15,399 bases of DNA from VBCK01 sp035511515 (GTDB taxonomy: Bacteria > Pseudomonadota > Gammaproteobacteria > Burkholderiales > Burkholderiaceae_F), in NCBI GenBank assembly GCA_035511515.1, contig DATKFG010000129.1:1-15399 (forward strand), read 5' to 3'. Below the pieces are notes generated by a model. The model had not been told where the DNA came from, made no database searches, and was given only the letters and a program-made list of their open reading frames with translations. Within the stretch, counting starts at the first letter, position 1; each line of letters begins with the position of its first letter. The position numbers and the translations under genes are program-made. Positions 1 through 7,673 of this stretch are shown here, one piece after another.

Positions 1-1016
1 AGCTCCAGCGTCTGGAAGCGCCGCAGATCGATCACGGCGTCCACGTGCTCGATCATCATCGGGCATTCGTACACGCAGGCGCGGCACGTGGTGCAGGCCC
101 ACAGCGTGTCAGCGTCGATCGCGCCGCCCGCTCCGACCAGCACGCGGCCGGTACCCGCCGAGGCCAGATCCCGAATCAGCTTTTTCGGATTCAACGGCAA
201 CCCGGCCGCGTGGGCCGGGCAGGCAGCCTCGCACCGGCCGCACTGCACGCAAGCGTCGAAGCCCAGCAGCTCGTTCCAGCGGAAATCGACCGGCCGCTGC
301 GCGCCCAGCCGAGCCGAGTCCAGGGCCAGTGGCGTCAACGCCGCGTCCGCGCGTTCACCCGCAAAGCGCGCCGGACGTGGGTGAAACGCCAGGTGCAGCG
401 CGCCGGCCAGCGCGTGACGCATCGGCCCCCACGACATGCCGATGAAGATTTCGGCGCAGGCCCAGGCGCCCAGCACGGCCAGTCCGAGGTCCGGCATCGC
501 GGTCCAGCGGGCCGCCGGCCCGATGCCCAGGTCCGCGCAGGCGGCGCGCACCAGGAACGCGACGAATCCACCCAGGGCCCATGGCAAGGTGTCGAATGAG
601 CCGCCCGAAAGCCTGGCCGGTCGCACCGGCCAGCGGCGCCGCGCCACCAGCGCGACCCCGATCGCCATCATCGACAGCGCAGCCAGCAGCAGCACCGCGA
701 GCCATTGGCCTCGCAGGGCAGTCAGGCCCTGCAGCAGTGCCAGCGGCGCTGCCAGGACCAGCCCGCCGGCCGTCAGCACGTGCATGCGCGCGGTCGCGGC
801 CCCGTCCGCGCGCGGCTCGCGCGGCCCGGGTGGATCGCGCAGCACCACGGCATGAACATCCCGCAGGTAGCGCCCGGGAAGCGCGCGCAGTCCGCCGACG
901 AGATCGACGCTGGCGGCGCGGCCGGCGCGCCAGCGCCGCGCCCGCCACAGACCGCCCGCCAGCGCAGCGACCAGCGAGGCAGCCAGCAGCAGGTAGGGAA
1001 GGCGGTCAGCCAACAT
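1..1016 (-). CDS. dgcB: DgcB-like iron-sulfur membrane protein (dimethylglycine demethylase electron-transfer subunit), 3' truncated by window edge
   Basis: Only the first 338 codons are present; the gene runs off the left edge. Translating the minus strand from the ATG at 1016 gives a hydrophobic N-terminus (about residues 5-22), further membrane segments (about 80-125 and 145-195), then two 4Fe-4S motifs. These are C256-x2-C259-x2-C262-x3-C266-P, and C308-x2-C311-x2-C314-x3-C318-P. This layout, and the sequence around the first motif (FDACVQCGRCEAACP), match DgcB, the ferredoxin/heterodisulfide-reductase-like partner that carries electrons from DgcA to the respiratory chain. It lies downstream of dgcA on the same strand, 174 bp away, and that gap is filled by palindromic repeats. 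Repeat sequence reaches to within 3 bp of the start codon and supplies the only purine-rich Shine-Dalgarno-like stretch. The role in dimethylglycine catabolism is inferred from family and neighbour; a partner of another demethylase is possible. Confidence 0.85.
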   Translation of the reverse strand, partial: MLADRLPYLLLAASLVAALAGGLWRARRWRAGRAASVDLVGGLRALPGRYLRDVHAVVLRDPPGPREPRADGAATARMHVLTAGGLVLAAPLALLQGLTALRGQWLAVLLLAALSMMAIGVALVARRRWPVRPARLSGGSFDTLPWALGGFVAFLVRAACADLGIGPAARWTAMPDLGLAVLGAWACAEIFIGMSWGPMRHALAGALHLAFHPRPARFAGERADAALTPLALDSARLGAQRPVDFRWNELLGFDACVQCGRCEAACPAHAAGLPLNPKKLIRDLASAGTGRVLVGAGGAIDADTLWACTTCRACVYECPMMIEHVDAVIDLRRFQTLE

Positions 1017-1019
1017 CGA

Positions 1020-1062
1020 CCCTCACCCCCTCCCCTCTCCCGCTGCGCGGGCGAGGGGCGAT
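1020..1062. repeat. Short (43-bp) copy of CCCTCACCCC-type palindromic intergenic repeat
   Basis: Starts CCCTCACCCCC and ends GAGGGGCGAT, with an internal CCCGC-TGC-GCGGG hairpin. It equals the 83-bp copies at 1104-1186 and 3367-3449 minus a 40-bp internal module. It is oriented opposite to the neighbouring copy at 1104-1186, so the two form a large imperfect inverted repeat in the dgcA-dgcB gap. It resembles REP/BIME-type elements. Confidence 0.8.
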
Positions 1063-1103
1063 CGAGCGGCGCAGGTTCGCCGATGTTCGCACGGGCCGGG
1101 CGT

Positions 1104-1186
1104 ATCGCCCCTCGCCCGCGCAGCGGGCGAGGGGAGGGCTCGCCCTGCGAAGCCGGGCTACGCCCGGCGAAGCAGGGGGGTGAGGG
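1104..1186. repeat. Long (83-bp) palindromic intergenic repeat, inverted copy
   Basis: Its reverse complement matches 3367-3449 at 81 of 83 positions by hand alignment. It has two stem-loop modules: CCCGC/GCGGG, and GCCGGGC-GTA-GCCCGGC, which is flanked by CTGC/GCAG. It faces the short copy at 1020-1062 across a 41-bp unique spacer. Because it lies between dgcA and dgcB on the same transcript, it would form a strong structure in the intercistronic RNA, affecting mRNA stability or partial termination. Confidence 0.85.
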
Positions 1187-1190
1187 CCGC

Positions 1191-3242
1191 TCACACGTCC
1201 TTGCACAGCCGGATCGCGTCGTAGATGGCGGCGTGGATGTCGCGCGGCGAAACGCAGTCGCCGACCCGGTACAGCAGGAATTCGCCGTCGGCCCGCGCAG
1301 CGGGCTGCGGCAGCCCCTGCGAGAGGCATTCCAGGTCGATCTGGCCGCGGTTGCGGCTGTGCGGCTTGAGCTCGAAATACAGCGACTCGAGCGGGCGCAC
1401 GCCGTTTTCCACCACGACCTGGTCGACCACCCGCTCCTCGTCCTGATCCGTGAACTCGTTGCGAAGCACCGCCACCAGCCGGCCGCCCTCCCGGTACACC
1501 TCGTGCAGCGACAGGTTCACGCTGGCGATCACGTCCTTCTCGTAGAACCGCTTCAGGTAGACCGGCCGCGTGGTGCCGCCCAGGTCCTCGGCCACCATCA
1601 GGTCCGGCGTGACGATCTCGACCAGGCAGCCCCGCTGGGCCAGGAAATCGGCGCAGGTCGCCCCGGCGTATCCGCCGTATCGGTCGTACACCAGCACGTT
1701 GCCGGCCGGCTGCACGGTTCCGGCCAGCACCGCGTGGCTGGACACCACGTTGCCCTCGGCCGCGCGCCACAACGGCAGCTCGGCCAGGTCCGGCTCACCA
1801 CCGGTGGCCAGCACCACCACCTGCGGCGCCAGCGCGCGCACCGCCGGTGCATCGGCCGCGTGGCCCAGCCGCAGATCCACCCTGAGGCGCTGCAGCTCCA
1901 TCGACAGCCAGCGCGTGATGCCGGCCATCTGGTCGCGCGCCGGGGCGCGCGCCGCCAGCGTGATCTGGCCGCCCAGCGAGGCCGCCTTTTCGAGCAGGGT
2001 CACGGCGTGGCCGCGCTGCGCGCAGACGCGCGCCGCCTCCATCCCGGCGGGGCCCCCGCCGACCACGACCACGCGCAGGCTGCTGGCGGCGCGCGGCACG
2101 ACGTGCGGGATCGAGCTCTCGCGGCCGGTGGCCGGGTTCTGGACGCACAGCACGTCGGCGCCGCGGTAGTTTCGATCGATGCAGTAGTTGGCGCCGACGC
2201 ACTGGCGGATCTCGTCGGAGCGGCCTTCCCGCAGCTTGATCACCAGGTGCGGATCGGCGATGTGGGCGCGCGTCATTCCGATCAGGTCGACGTGCCCCTC
2301 GGAGATGATGCGGGCCGCCGATACCGGATCCTTGATGTTCTGCGCGTGCATCACCGGCACGTCCACTTCCGACTTGATGCGCGAGGCCAGGTACAGGAAG
2401 GGCTCGGGCGGATAGGCCATGCTCGGAACGATATTCGCCATCATGGCGTGCGTATCGGCGCCGGAGCCGATCACATCGATGAAGTCGACCAGTCCGCTGC
2501 GCGCGTAGAAGCGCGCGATGCTCAGCAGCTCGGCCTGGTCCAGGCCGTCCGGGTGGAATTCGTCGCCGCACATCCGGATCCCCACCACGAAGTCGTCGCC
2601 GACCACGCGCCGGATCTCTTCGAAGATCTGCGCGCCGAAGCGGACCCGGTTGTCGAAGCTGCCGCCGTAGCGGTCGGTGCGCCGGTTGGTGCGTGGCGAC
2701 CAGAACTGGTCGATCAGATGCTGGTGGGCTGCGGAGATTTCGACACCATCCAGCCCAGCCTCCCGACAGCGCCGCACCGCCTGGCCGAAGTCGCGCACGA
2801 TGCGCTCGATGTCCTCGAGCTCCATCGTCTTGCAGCTGGAGCGGTGCACCGGTTCGCGGATCCCGCTGGGGGACACCAGGTGCGGCCAGTTCTGGATGTC
2901 CCACCGGCTGCGGCGCCCCATGTGCGTCAGCTGGATCATCAGCGCCGCGCCGTGCTCGTGGATGGCGTCGGCAAAGCGGCGCAGATGCGGCACGATCCGG
3001 TCATGACCGACGTCCAGTCCGTTCCAGGCCGCGCTGGGGCTGTCGGTCGAGACCGATGAGGAGCCGCCGCAGATCGTCAGGCCGATTCCGCCGCGCGCTT
3101 TTTCCGCGTGATAACGGATCTGCCGCTCCGACGGCAGGCCGGCCTCGGAATACACTTCGGCGTGTCCGGTACTGACGATCCGGTTGCGGATCACCACGTT
3201 GCGGATCTTCAGCGGCTCGAACAGCTTGTCGAACTGGGCCAT
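1191..3242 (-). CDS. dgcA: DgcA-like NADH:flavin oxidoreductase (dimethylglycine demethylase family), Fe-S flavoenzyme
   Basis: A 683-residue protein with the two-part layout of the trimethylamine dehydrogenase/2,4-dienoyl-CoA reductase group. An Old Yellow Enzyme-type FMN TIM barrel covers about residues 1-340, and a dinucleotide-binding half begins at VVVVGGGPAGMEAARVC (about 391). Length and overall sequence fit DgcA, which demethylates dimethylglycine to sarcosine. Cysteines at 348, 354 and 366 sit where trimethylamine dehydrogenase binds its 4Fe-4S cluster, but the position of its second cysteine is Ala351. The start ATG at 3242 gives the expected family N-terminus (MAQFDKLFEPLKIRNVVIRN). 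dgcB follows downstream, and the divergent betaine transport and oxidation genes support a betaine-derived substrate. The main alternative is an N-methylproline (stachydrine route) demethylase of the same family. Confidence 0.83.
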   Translation of the reverse strand: MAQFDKLFEPLKIRNVVIRNRIVSTGHAEVYSEAGLPSERQIRYHAEKARGGIGLTICGGSSSVSTDSPSAAWNGLDVGHDRIVPHLRRFADAIHEHGAALMIQLTHMGRRSRWDIQNWPHLVSPSGIREPVHRSSCKTMELEDIERIVRDFGQAVRRCREAGLDGVEISAAHQHLIDQFWSPRTNRRTDRYGGSFDNRVRFGAQIFEEIRRVVGDDFVVGIRMCGDEFHPDGLDQAELLSIARFYARSGLVDFIDVIGSGADTHAMMANIVPSMAYPPEPFLYLASRIKSEVDVPVMHAQNIKDPVSAARIISEGHVDLIGMTRAHIADPHLVIKLREGRSDEIRQCVGANYCIDRNYRGADVLCVQNPATGRESSIPHVVPRAASSLRVVVVGGGPAGMEAARVCAQRGHAVTLLEKAASLGGQITLAARAPARDQMAGITRWLSMELQRLRVDLRLGHAADAPAVRALAPQVVVLATGGEPDLAELPLWRAAEGNVVSSHAVLAGTVQPAGNVLVYDRYGGYAGATCADFLAQRGCLVEIVTPDLMVAEDLGGTTRPVYLKRFYEKDVIASVNLSLHEVYREGGRLVAVLRNEFTDQDEERVVDQVVVENGVRPLESLYFELKPHSRNRGQIDLECLSQGLPQPAARADGEFLLYRVGDCVSPRDIHAAIYDAIRLCKDV

Positions 3243-3631
3243 GCCAACGATTCGGAGGCCGCGCCCGGGCCGGGCGACCCGGTGCAGCGCGGCGCGTGCC
3301 GGCCATCATAGTTTTGCGGGCGCCGGCGCAGCCGCATCGGCACGACCCGACGATGCCAGTATGCGACCCTCACCCCCCTGCTTCGCCGGGCGTAGCCCGG
3401 CTTCGCAGGGCGAGCCCTGCCCTCTCCCGCTGCGCGGGCGAGGGGCGATCGGGCGCCGCAGGGTGTCCCGGGCGCTACGATCGATGTCGCATGCAGAACA
3501 GGGCGTTGCGGTCCGGGGCGCTATGGTTTTGCGGAAAATACGGCCGGAGGGGAGATGCAGCACGCTGCGGTGACGTGTCTGGGCACAAGGGCTGGCGCGG
3601 TCGGGCGCCGTATCCATCGGCGCGCCGGTCG
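3243..3631. other. Divergent intergenic region between dgcA and the SMR gene (389 bp)
   Basis: No convincing gene lies here. An open frame upstream of the SMR gene reads through repeat sequence and is not protein-like. The region holds an 83-bp palindromic repeat (3367-3449) and, on the minus strand, a TATGAT hexamer (plus-strand 3305-3310) that could be a -10 box for dgcA, though no good -35 was seen. The region should contain promoters for both directions, since dgcAB and the plus-strand gene run point away from each other. No clear operator was found. Confidence 0.5.
3367..3449. repeat. Long (83-bp) palindromic intergenic repeat, direct copy
   Basis: Starts CCCTCACCCCC, carries the GCCGGGC-GTA-GCCCGGC hairpin module, then CCCGC-TGC-GCGGG, and ends GGGGCGAT. 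It differs from the reverse complement of 1104-1186 at only two positions. The near-identity between two copies 2.2 kb apart suggests recent duplication or strong sequence constraint. Confidence 0.85.
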
Positions 3632-3961
3632 ATGACGGCCGACTGGCTGTTCCTGACCGGCGCCATCGTGCTCGAAGTGGCCGGCACGGTTTCGATGAAG
3701 CTTTCGCACGGCTTCACGAAAGCGCTGCCGTCGATGCTGCTGTTCCTGTTCTACGGCGCCTCCTTCACCTGCCTGAATTTTGCGCTCCGCACCATCGAGG
3801 TCAGCGTCGCCTACGCGATCTGGTCGGGGCTCGGGCTGGTGCTGGTTGCGGCGATCGGAATCCTGCTGCTGGGCGAAGGCGCCGGCGCGCTGAAGCTGGC
3901 GAGCATCGTGCTGATCGTGGCCGGCGTGGCCGGTCTGTACACGGGCGGCACAGGCCACTAG
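3632..3961 (+). CDS. Small multidrug resistance (SMR) family transporter, EmrE-like
   Basis: A 109-residue protein with four predicted membrane helices, the standard SMR length. The diagnostic features are the essential glutamate E15 in helix 1 (GAIVLEVAGTVSMKLSHGF, equivalent to EmrE E14) and Y61/W64 in AYAIWSGLG (equivalent to EmrE Y60/W63). SMR proteins are proton-coupled antiporters of cationic, often quaternary ammonium, compounds and work as dimers in the inner membrane. The ATG at 3632 was chosen because it gives the exact family N-terminus; the frame is open further upstream only through non-protein-like repeat sequence. No clear Shine-Dalgarno site is seen. It is first in the betaine gene run, 12 bp before the ABC ATPase. 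EmrE itself has been reported to move choline and betaine, so a role in quaternary-amine efflux or balance is a reasonable inference. Confidence 0.88.
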   Translation: MTADWLFLTGAIVLEVAGTVSMKLSHGFTKALPSMLLFLFYGASFTCLNFALRTIEVSVAYAIWSGLGLVLVAAIGILLLGEGAGALKLASIVLIVAGVAGLYTGGTGH

Positions 3962-3973
3962 GTTGTCCGAGGC

Positions 3974-5257
3974 ATGAAAGCGACCCTCACCCCCAGCCCC
4001 TCTCCTGCAAGCGGGAGAGGCGAGCTTGAAGCGACCGCGCCGGAAGCGCCGGCCAAGATCGTCGTACGCAACCTGGTCAAGGTGTTCGGCACGCGCCCGG
4101 CGGTGGCGCTGCAAATGCTGGCCGAGGGGCTGCACAAGGACGAGATCTTCCGTCGCACCGGGCAGATCGTGGGCGTGCAGAGCGCATCGTTCGAGATCCG
4201 GGCCGGAGAGATCTTCGTGATCATGGGGCTGTCGGGCTCGGGCAAGTCCACGCTGATCCGGCTGCTGAACCGCCTGCTGGAGCCGACCGCCGGCGAGGTG
4301 CAGGTCGATGGCCAGAACGTGGCGTCGATGGACCGGCGCCAGCTGATCGACCTGCGCCGGCGCGACATGAGCATGGTGTTCCAGTCGTTCGCATTGATGC
4401 CGAATCGAACGGTCCTGGAGAACGCCGCCTTCGGGCTGGAAGTGGCGGGCGTCGCCAAGGACCGGCGCGAGCAGCGTGCGCTGCAGGTGCTCGAGCAGGT
4501 TGGCCTGACCGCCTTTGCGCGCAAGCGTCCGTCCGAGCTTTCCGGCGGAATGCAGCAACGCGTCGGGCTGGCGCGGGCGCTGGCGACCGATCCGTCGCTG
4601 ATGCTGATGGACGAGGCATTCTCGGCGCTCGATCCGCTCAAACGGCACGAGATGCAGGGCGTGCTGCTGGATCTGCAGCGCGAGCACAAGCGCACGATCG
4701 TGTTCGTTTCGCACGACCTGGACGAGGCGTTCCGGATCGGCGATCGCATCGCGATCATGGAAGGCGGCACCGTGGTTCAGGTCGGCGATCCGCATCAAAT
4801 CGCGCGCAATCCGGCCAACGATTACGTGCGCGCGTTTTTCCGGGGCGTCGATCTGACGCGTCATCTGACGGTCGGCGACATCGCGCGCACCGACCAGGTG
4901 CCGCTGTTTCCGGTGCCGAGCGACCTGCCGGCCGAATTCAGCGCCGCGGTCGAACACCTGCGCTCGATCAAGCGGCACTACGGCTTCCTGGTGGATGGGG
5001 CGCAGCACCTGGTCGGCGTCGTCTCGATCGATTCACTGGCCCGCTGCCTGGGCCAGTCCCAGCCGGTCGTGGCCGATGCCCTGCTGTCCCACGTGCCGGC
5101 GCTGGCCGGCGCCAGCCCGTTCCGCGAGGTGCTGGGGCAGGTCGCGCGCAATCCGCATCCTTTTCCGGTGGTCGACGGCAACGGCGCTTACGTAGGGGCG
5201 ATAACCCAGACGATTCTGCTGGAGCGCCTGTGCGACGAGGAGTCCCGCAATGCATGA
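3974..5257 (+). CDS. Glycine betaine/choline ABC transporter ATP-binding protein (ProV/OpuAA/ChoV type)
   Basis: A 427-residue ATPase with Walker A at about 85-93 (GLSGSGKST), Q-loop FQSFALMPNRTVLEN near 136, signature LSGGMQQRVGLARAL at 189, Walker B LMLMDEAFSALDP at 209-221 and H-loop His247. An insertion between the first strand and Walker A (AVALQMLAEGLHKDEIFRRTG) and a regulatory tail of CBS-like sequence (about 300-425) are hallmarks of the ProV/OpuAA branch. CBS pairs there sense ionic strength or nucleotides. The only in-frame start is the ATG at 3974, so residues about 3-18 are encoded by a palindromic repeat (3983-4020); conserved sequence begins near residue 27. The 3' end overlaps the permease gene by 8 bp, indicating translational coupling. 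Transport substrate (choline, glycine betaine or proline betaine) cannot be fixed from sequence. Confidence 0.92.
   Translation: MKATLTPSPSPASGRGELEATAPEAPAKIVVRNLVKVFGTRPAVALQMLAEGLHKDEIFRRTGQIVGVQSASFEIRAGEIFVIMGLSGSGKSTLIRLLNRLLEPTAGEVQVDGQNVASMDRRQLIDLRRRDMSMVFQSFALMPNRTVLENAAFGLEVAGVAKDRREQRALQVLEQVGLTAFARKRPSELSGGMQQRVGLARALATDPSLMLMDEAFSALDPLKRHEMQGVLLDLQREHKRTIVFVSHDLDEAFRIGDRIAIMEGGTVVQVGDPHQIARNPANDYVRAFFRGVDLTRHLTVGDIARTDQVPLFPVPSDLPAEFSAAVEHLRSIKRHYGFLVDGAQHLVGVVSIDSLARCLGQSQPVVADALLSHVPALAGASPFREVLGQVARNPHPFPVVDGNGAYVGAITQTILLERLCDEESRNA
3983..4020. repeat. Shortened member of the CCCTCACCCC palindrome family, inside the ATPase coding sequence
   Basis: Begins CCCTCACCCCC and forms a hairpin with perfect 7-bp arms CCTCTCC (3999-4005) and GGAGAGG (4014-4020) around an 8-nt loop. 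It lies just after the ATG at 3974 and is read as codons ATLTPSPSPASGRG of the ATPase. A stem this close to the start codon could reduce initiation. Confidence 0.7.
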
Positions 5258-6143
5258 GGCAATCCCGATCGGCGAATGGGTCAGCCGGTTCATCAACTTC
5301 GTGCTGGCGCACGACAACGGCACGCTGGAGAACTTCGGCCGCGTGATCGCCGGCTTCACCGAGCTGATCGAGGACGGCCTGGTTGCGCTGCCGTACTGGG
5401 TGGTGGCGGCCGCGATCTCGGCGCTCGGCCTCTGGCGCGTGGGCTGGCGCTTCGGCCTGTTCTGCGCCGCCTCGTTCGCCATCATCATCGCCACCGGTTT
5501 CTGGCCGGCCACGATGAGCACGCTGGCGCTGATCATGGCGTCCACCGTGATCAGCCTGCTGGCGGGCATTCCGCTGGGCATCTGGATGGCCCGCAGCGAC
5601 CGGGTCGCGGCCGTGGTGCGGCCGGTGCTCGATTTCATGCAGACGATGCCGGCATTCGTCTACCTGATCCCGGCCGCGATGCTGTTCGGTCTGGGCAAGG
5701 TCCCGGGCGTGCTGGCCACCGTGATCTTCGCGATGCCGCCGGCGGTGCGCCTGACCAACCTGGGCATTCGCCAGGTCAATCGCGAGCAGGTCGAGGCCGG
5801 GATCGCATTCGGGTGCACGCCGCACCAGCTGCTGCTGAAGGTGCAGATCCCCGGCGCGATGCCTTCGATCATGGCCGGCGTCAACCAGACCATCATGATG
5901 GCGCTGTCGATGGTGATCATCGCGTCGATGGTCGGCGCCGGCGGGCTCGGCAACGACGTGCTCGCCAGCATTCAGCGGCTGGACATCGGGCTGGGTTTCG
6001 AAAGCGGCCTGAGCGTGGTGCTGCTCGCCATCATCCTGGACCGGATCACCGAGAGTTTCGGCGCCGCCGGCCCGCAGCCGCACGCCGGGCTGCGCGAACG
6101 CGCCCGCAACCTGCTCGCCCGGCGCGAGGCCTCGGAAACGTGA
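5250..6143 (+). CDS. Glycine betaine/choline ABC transporter permease (ProW/OpuAB/ChoW type)
   Basis: A 297-residue integral membrane protein of the BPD transporter permease family. Hydrophobic segments lie at about 45-62, 68-82, 90-110, 128-148, 152-165, 207-235 and 252-265. The EAA coupling loop is visible at about 182-204 (EAGIAFGCTPHQLLLKVQIP), where it contacts the ATPase. The sequence PVLDFMQTMPAFVYLIPA is typical of the ProW branch. The start ATG at 5250 lies within the last codons of the ATPase gene and is preceded by GAGGAG at 5237-5242, a good ribosome site. The cognate binding protein is not adjacent; the only candidate is the OpuAC-type protein at 11091-11981, beyond three enzyme genes. 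Confidence 0.93.
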   Translation: MHEAIPIGEWVSRFINFVLAHDNGTLENFGRVIAGFTELIEDGLVALPYWVVAAAISALGLWRVGWRFGLFCAASFAIIIATGFWPATMSTLALIMASTVISLLAGIPLGIWMARSDRVAAVVRPVLDFMQTMPAFVYLIPAAMLFGLGKVPGVLATVIFAMPPAVRLTNLGIRQVNREQVEAGIAFGCTPHQLLLKVQIPGAMPSIMAGVNQTIMMALSMVIIASMVGAGGLGNDVLASIQRLDIGLGFESGLSVVLLAIILDRITESFGAAGPQPHAGLRERARNLLARREASET

Positions 6144-6180
6144 GCGCACCGCGCTCGCGGCGCCTCGCCGGGATCGGGCG

Positions 6181-7641
6181 ATGAACGGGGCCAACTGCGA
6201 AAGCTTCATCGGCGGGCGCTTCGTTGCGAGCACCTCCGGCGTGGTGCTGGATAACGTCAATCCGGCCACCGGCGAGCGCATCGGCGGCATCGAGCTGGCC
6301 GGCCCGGCCGAGGTCGAGCAGGCGGTCGCCAGCGCCGCGCGAGGCTTTGCCCAATGGGCCGCGATGACCGGAGCCGAGCGCGGCCGCATCCTGAATCGGG
6401 CGGCGGCGATCCTGCGCGCGCGCGGCCACGCGTTGGCGCGCCAGGAGGTGCTCGACACCGGCAAGCCGATCCAGGAAGCCGAAGCGGTCGACATTCCGAG
6501 CGCGGCCGACTGCATCGAGTTCTTCGCCGGGCTGGCGGCCACGCTGCACGGCGCCCATCACGAGCTGCGCAATGCGTTCGTCTACACGCGGCGCGAGCCG
6601 CTCGGCATCTGCGCCGGTATCGGCGCGTGGAATTACCCACTGCAGATCGCCTGCTGGAAATCGGCGCCCGCGCTCGCGTGCGGCAACGCGATGATCTTCA
6701 AGCCGGCCGAGCTGACCCCGACCACGGCCGGGGCGCTGGCCGAGGTCTACCGCGATGCGGGGGTGCCCGACGGCACGTTCAACGTGGTTCAGGGCGATGC
6801 GCGTACCGGGCAGCTTCTGACGCGCGATCCGGCCGTCGCCAAGGTTTCGCTGACCGGCGAATGCGCCACGGGCCGGCGCGTGATGGCCGACGCCGCCGCC
6901 ACGCTCAAGCGCGTCACGATGGAGCTCGGGGGCAAGTCGCCGTTGATCGTGTTCGAGGATGCCGACCTGGAGCAGGCGGTCGCGGGCGCGATGATGGCCA
7001 ACTTTTTCACGCAGGGCGAGGTGTGCACCAACGGAACTCGCGTGTTCGTGCAGGACGCCGTCCACGATACATTCGTCGAGCGGCTGCTGGCGCGCGTGGC
7101 GCGCCTGAAACTCGGCGATCCGCTCGATCCGTCCACCCAGGTCGGAGCGCTGATCAGCCAGGAACACCTGGCGCGCGTGCTCGGGTTTGTCGAACGGGGC
7201 CTCGCGGGCGGGGCGCGCCTGGCGTGCGGCGGCCGCCGACCGGCCGACCCTCGCCTGGCGCGGGGCTGCTTCCTGGAGCCGGCCGTTTTTGTGGATTGCC
7301 GCGACAGCATGGAGATCGTGAGCGAAGAGATCTTCGGCCCGGTGATGTCGGTGCTGCGGTTTCGTGACGAGGACGAGGTGGTGCGGCGCGCCAACGCCAC
7401 GCCGTACGGGCTGGCCGCGGGTGTTTTCACGCGCGACCTGGCGCGCGCGCACCGCGTGATCCAGCGCATCGACGCCGGCGTGTGCTGGATCAACAACTAC
7501 AACGTCACGCCGGTGGAGGTCCCCTTTGGCGGCTTCAAGCAGTCCGGCATGGGCCAGGAGAACGGGCACGCCGCGATCGACCACTACACGCGCCTGAAGA
7601 CCGTGTACGTCGAGCTCGGGCAGGTCGCCTGCCCGTACTGA
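6181..7641 (+). CDS. betB: Betaine aldehyde dehydrogenase
   Basis: A 486-residue NAD(P)-dependent aldehyde dehydrogenase that oxidises betaine aldehyde to glycine betaine in the cytoplasm. Family motifs are all present: GAWNYPLQIACWKSAPALACGNAMIFKP starting near 148 (cofactor pocket), VSLTGECATG near 222, general base E248 in MELGG, catalytic C282 in FFTQGEVCTNGTRVF, and EEIFGPV near 382. The sequence around the catalytic cysteine, with CTNGTRVF following it, is that of BetB rather than generic ALDHs. The ATG at 6181 gives the expected family N-terminus and lies 37 bp after the permease stop. betA follows 123 bp downstream, beyond two strong hairpins. No truncation or lost catalytic residue is seen. 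Confidence 0.93.
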   Translation: MNGANCESFIGGRFVASTSGVVLDNVNPATGERIGGIELAGPAEVEQAVASAARGFAQWAAMTGAERGRILNRAAAILRARGHALARQEVLDTGKPIQEAEAVDIPSAADCIEFFAGLAATLHGAHHELRNAFVYTRREPLGICAGIGAWNYPLQIACWKSAPALACGNAMIFKPAELTPTTAGALAEVYRDAGVPDGTFNVVQGDARTGQLLTRDPAVAKVSLTGECATGRRVMADAAATLKRVTMELGGKSPLIVFEDADLEQAVAGAMMANFFTQGEVCTNGTRVFVQDAVHDTFVERLLARVARLKLGDPLDPSTQVGALISQEHLARVLGFVERGLAGGARLACGGRRPADPRLARGCFLEPAVFVDCRDSMEIVSEEIFGPVMSVLRFRDEDEVVRRANATPYGLAAGVFTRDLARAHRVIQRIDAGVCWINNYNVTPVEVPFGGFKQSGMGQENGHAAIDHYTRLKTVYVELGQVACPY

Positions 7642-7673
7642 ACCCAGTGCAGATGTGAATGGACAATGGTCAA

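Noticed and set aside
1020..1186. CRISPR array
   Set aside because: The repeats are two inverted palindromic copies, not evenly spaced direct repeats with unique spacers.
705..3059. A 784-codon plus-strand open frame opposite dgcA and dgcB
   Set aside because: It is antisense to two proteins with clear family motifs, and its translation is His/Arg/Ala-rich with no domains. Long antisense frames are expected at this GC content.
3296..3631. N-terminal extension of the SMR gene from the ATG at 3296
   Set aside because: It would add 112 residues translated largely from the 83-bp repeat, and SMR proteins are about 110 residues in total. The start at 3632 gives the family N-terminus.
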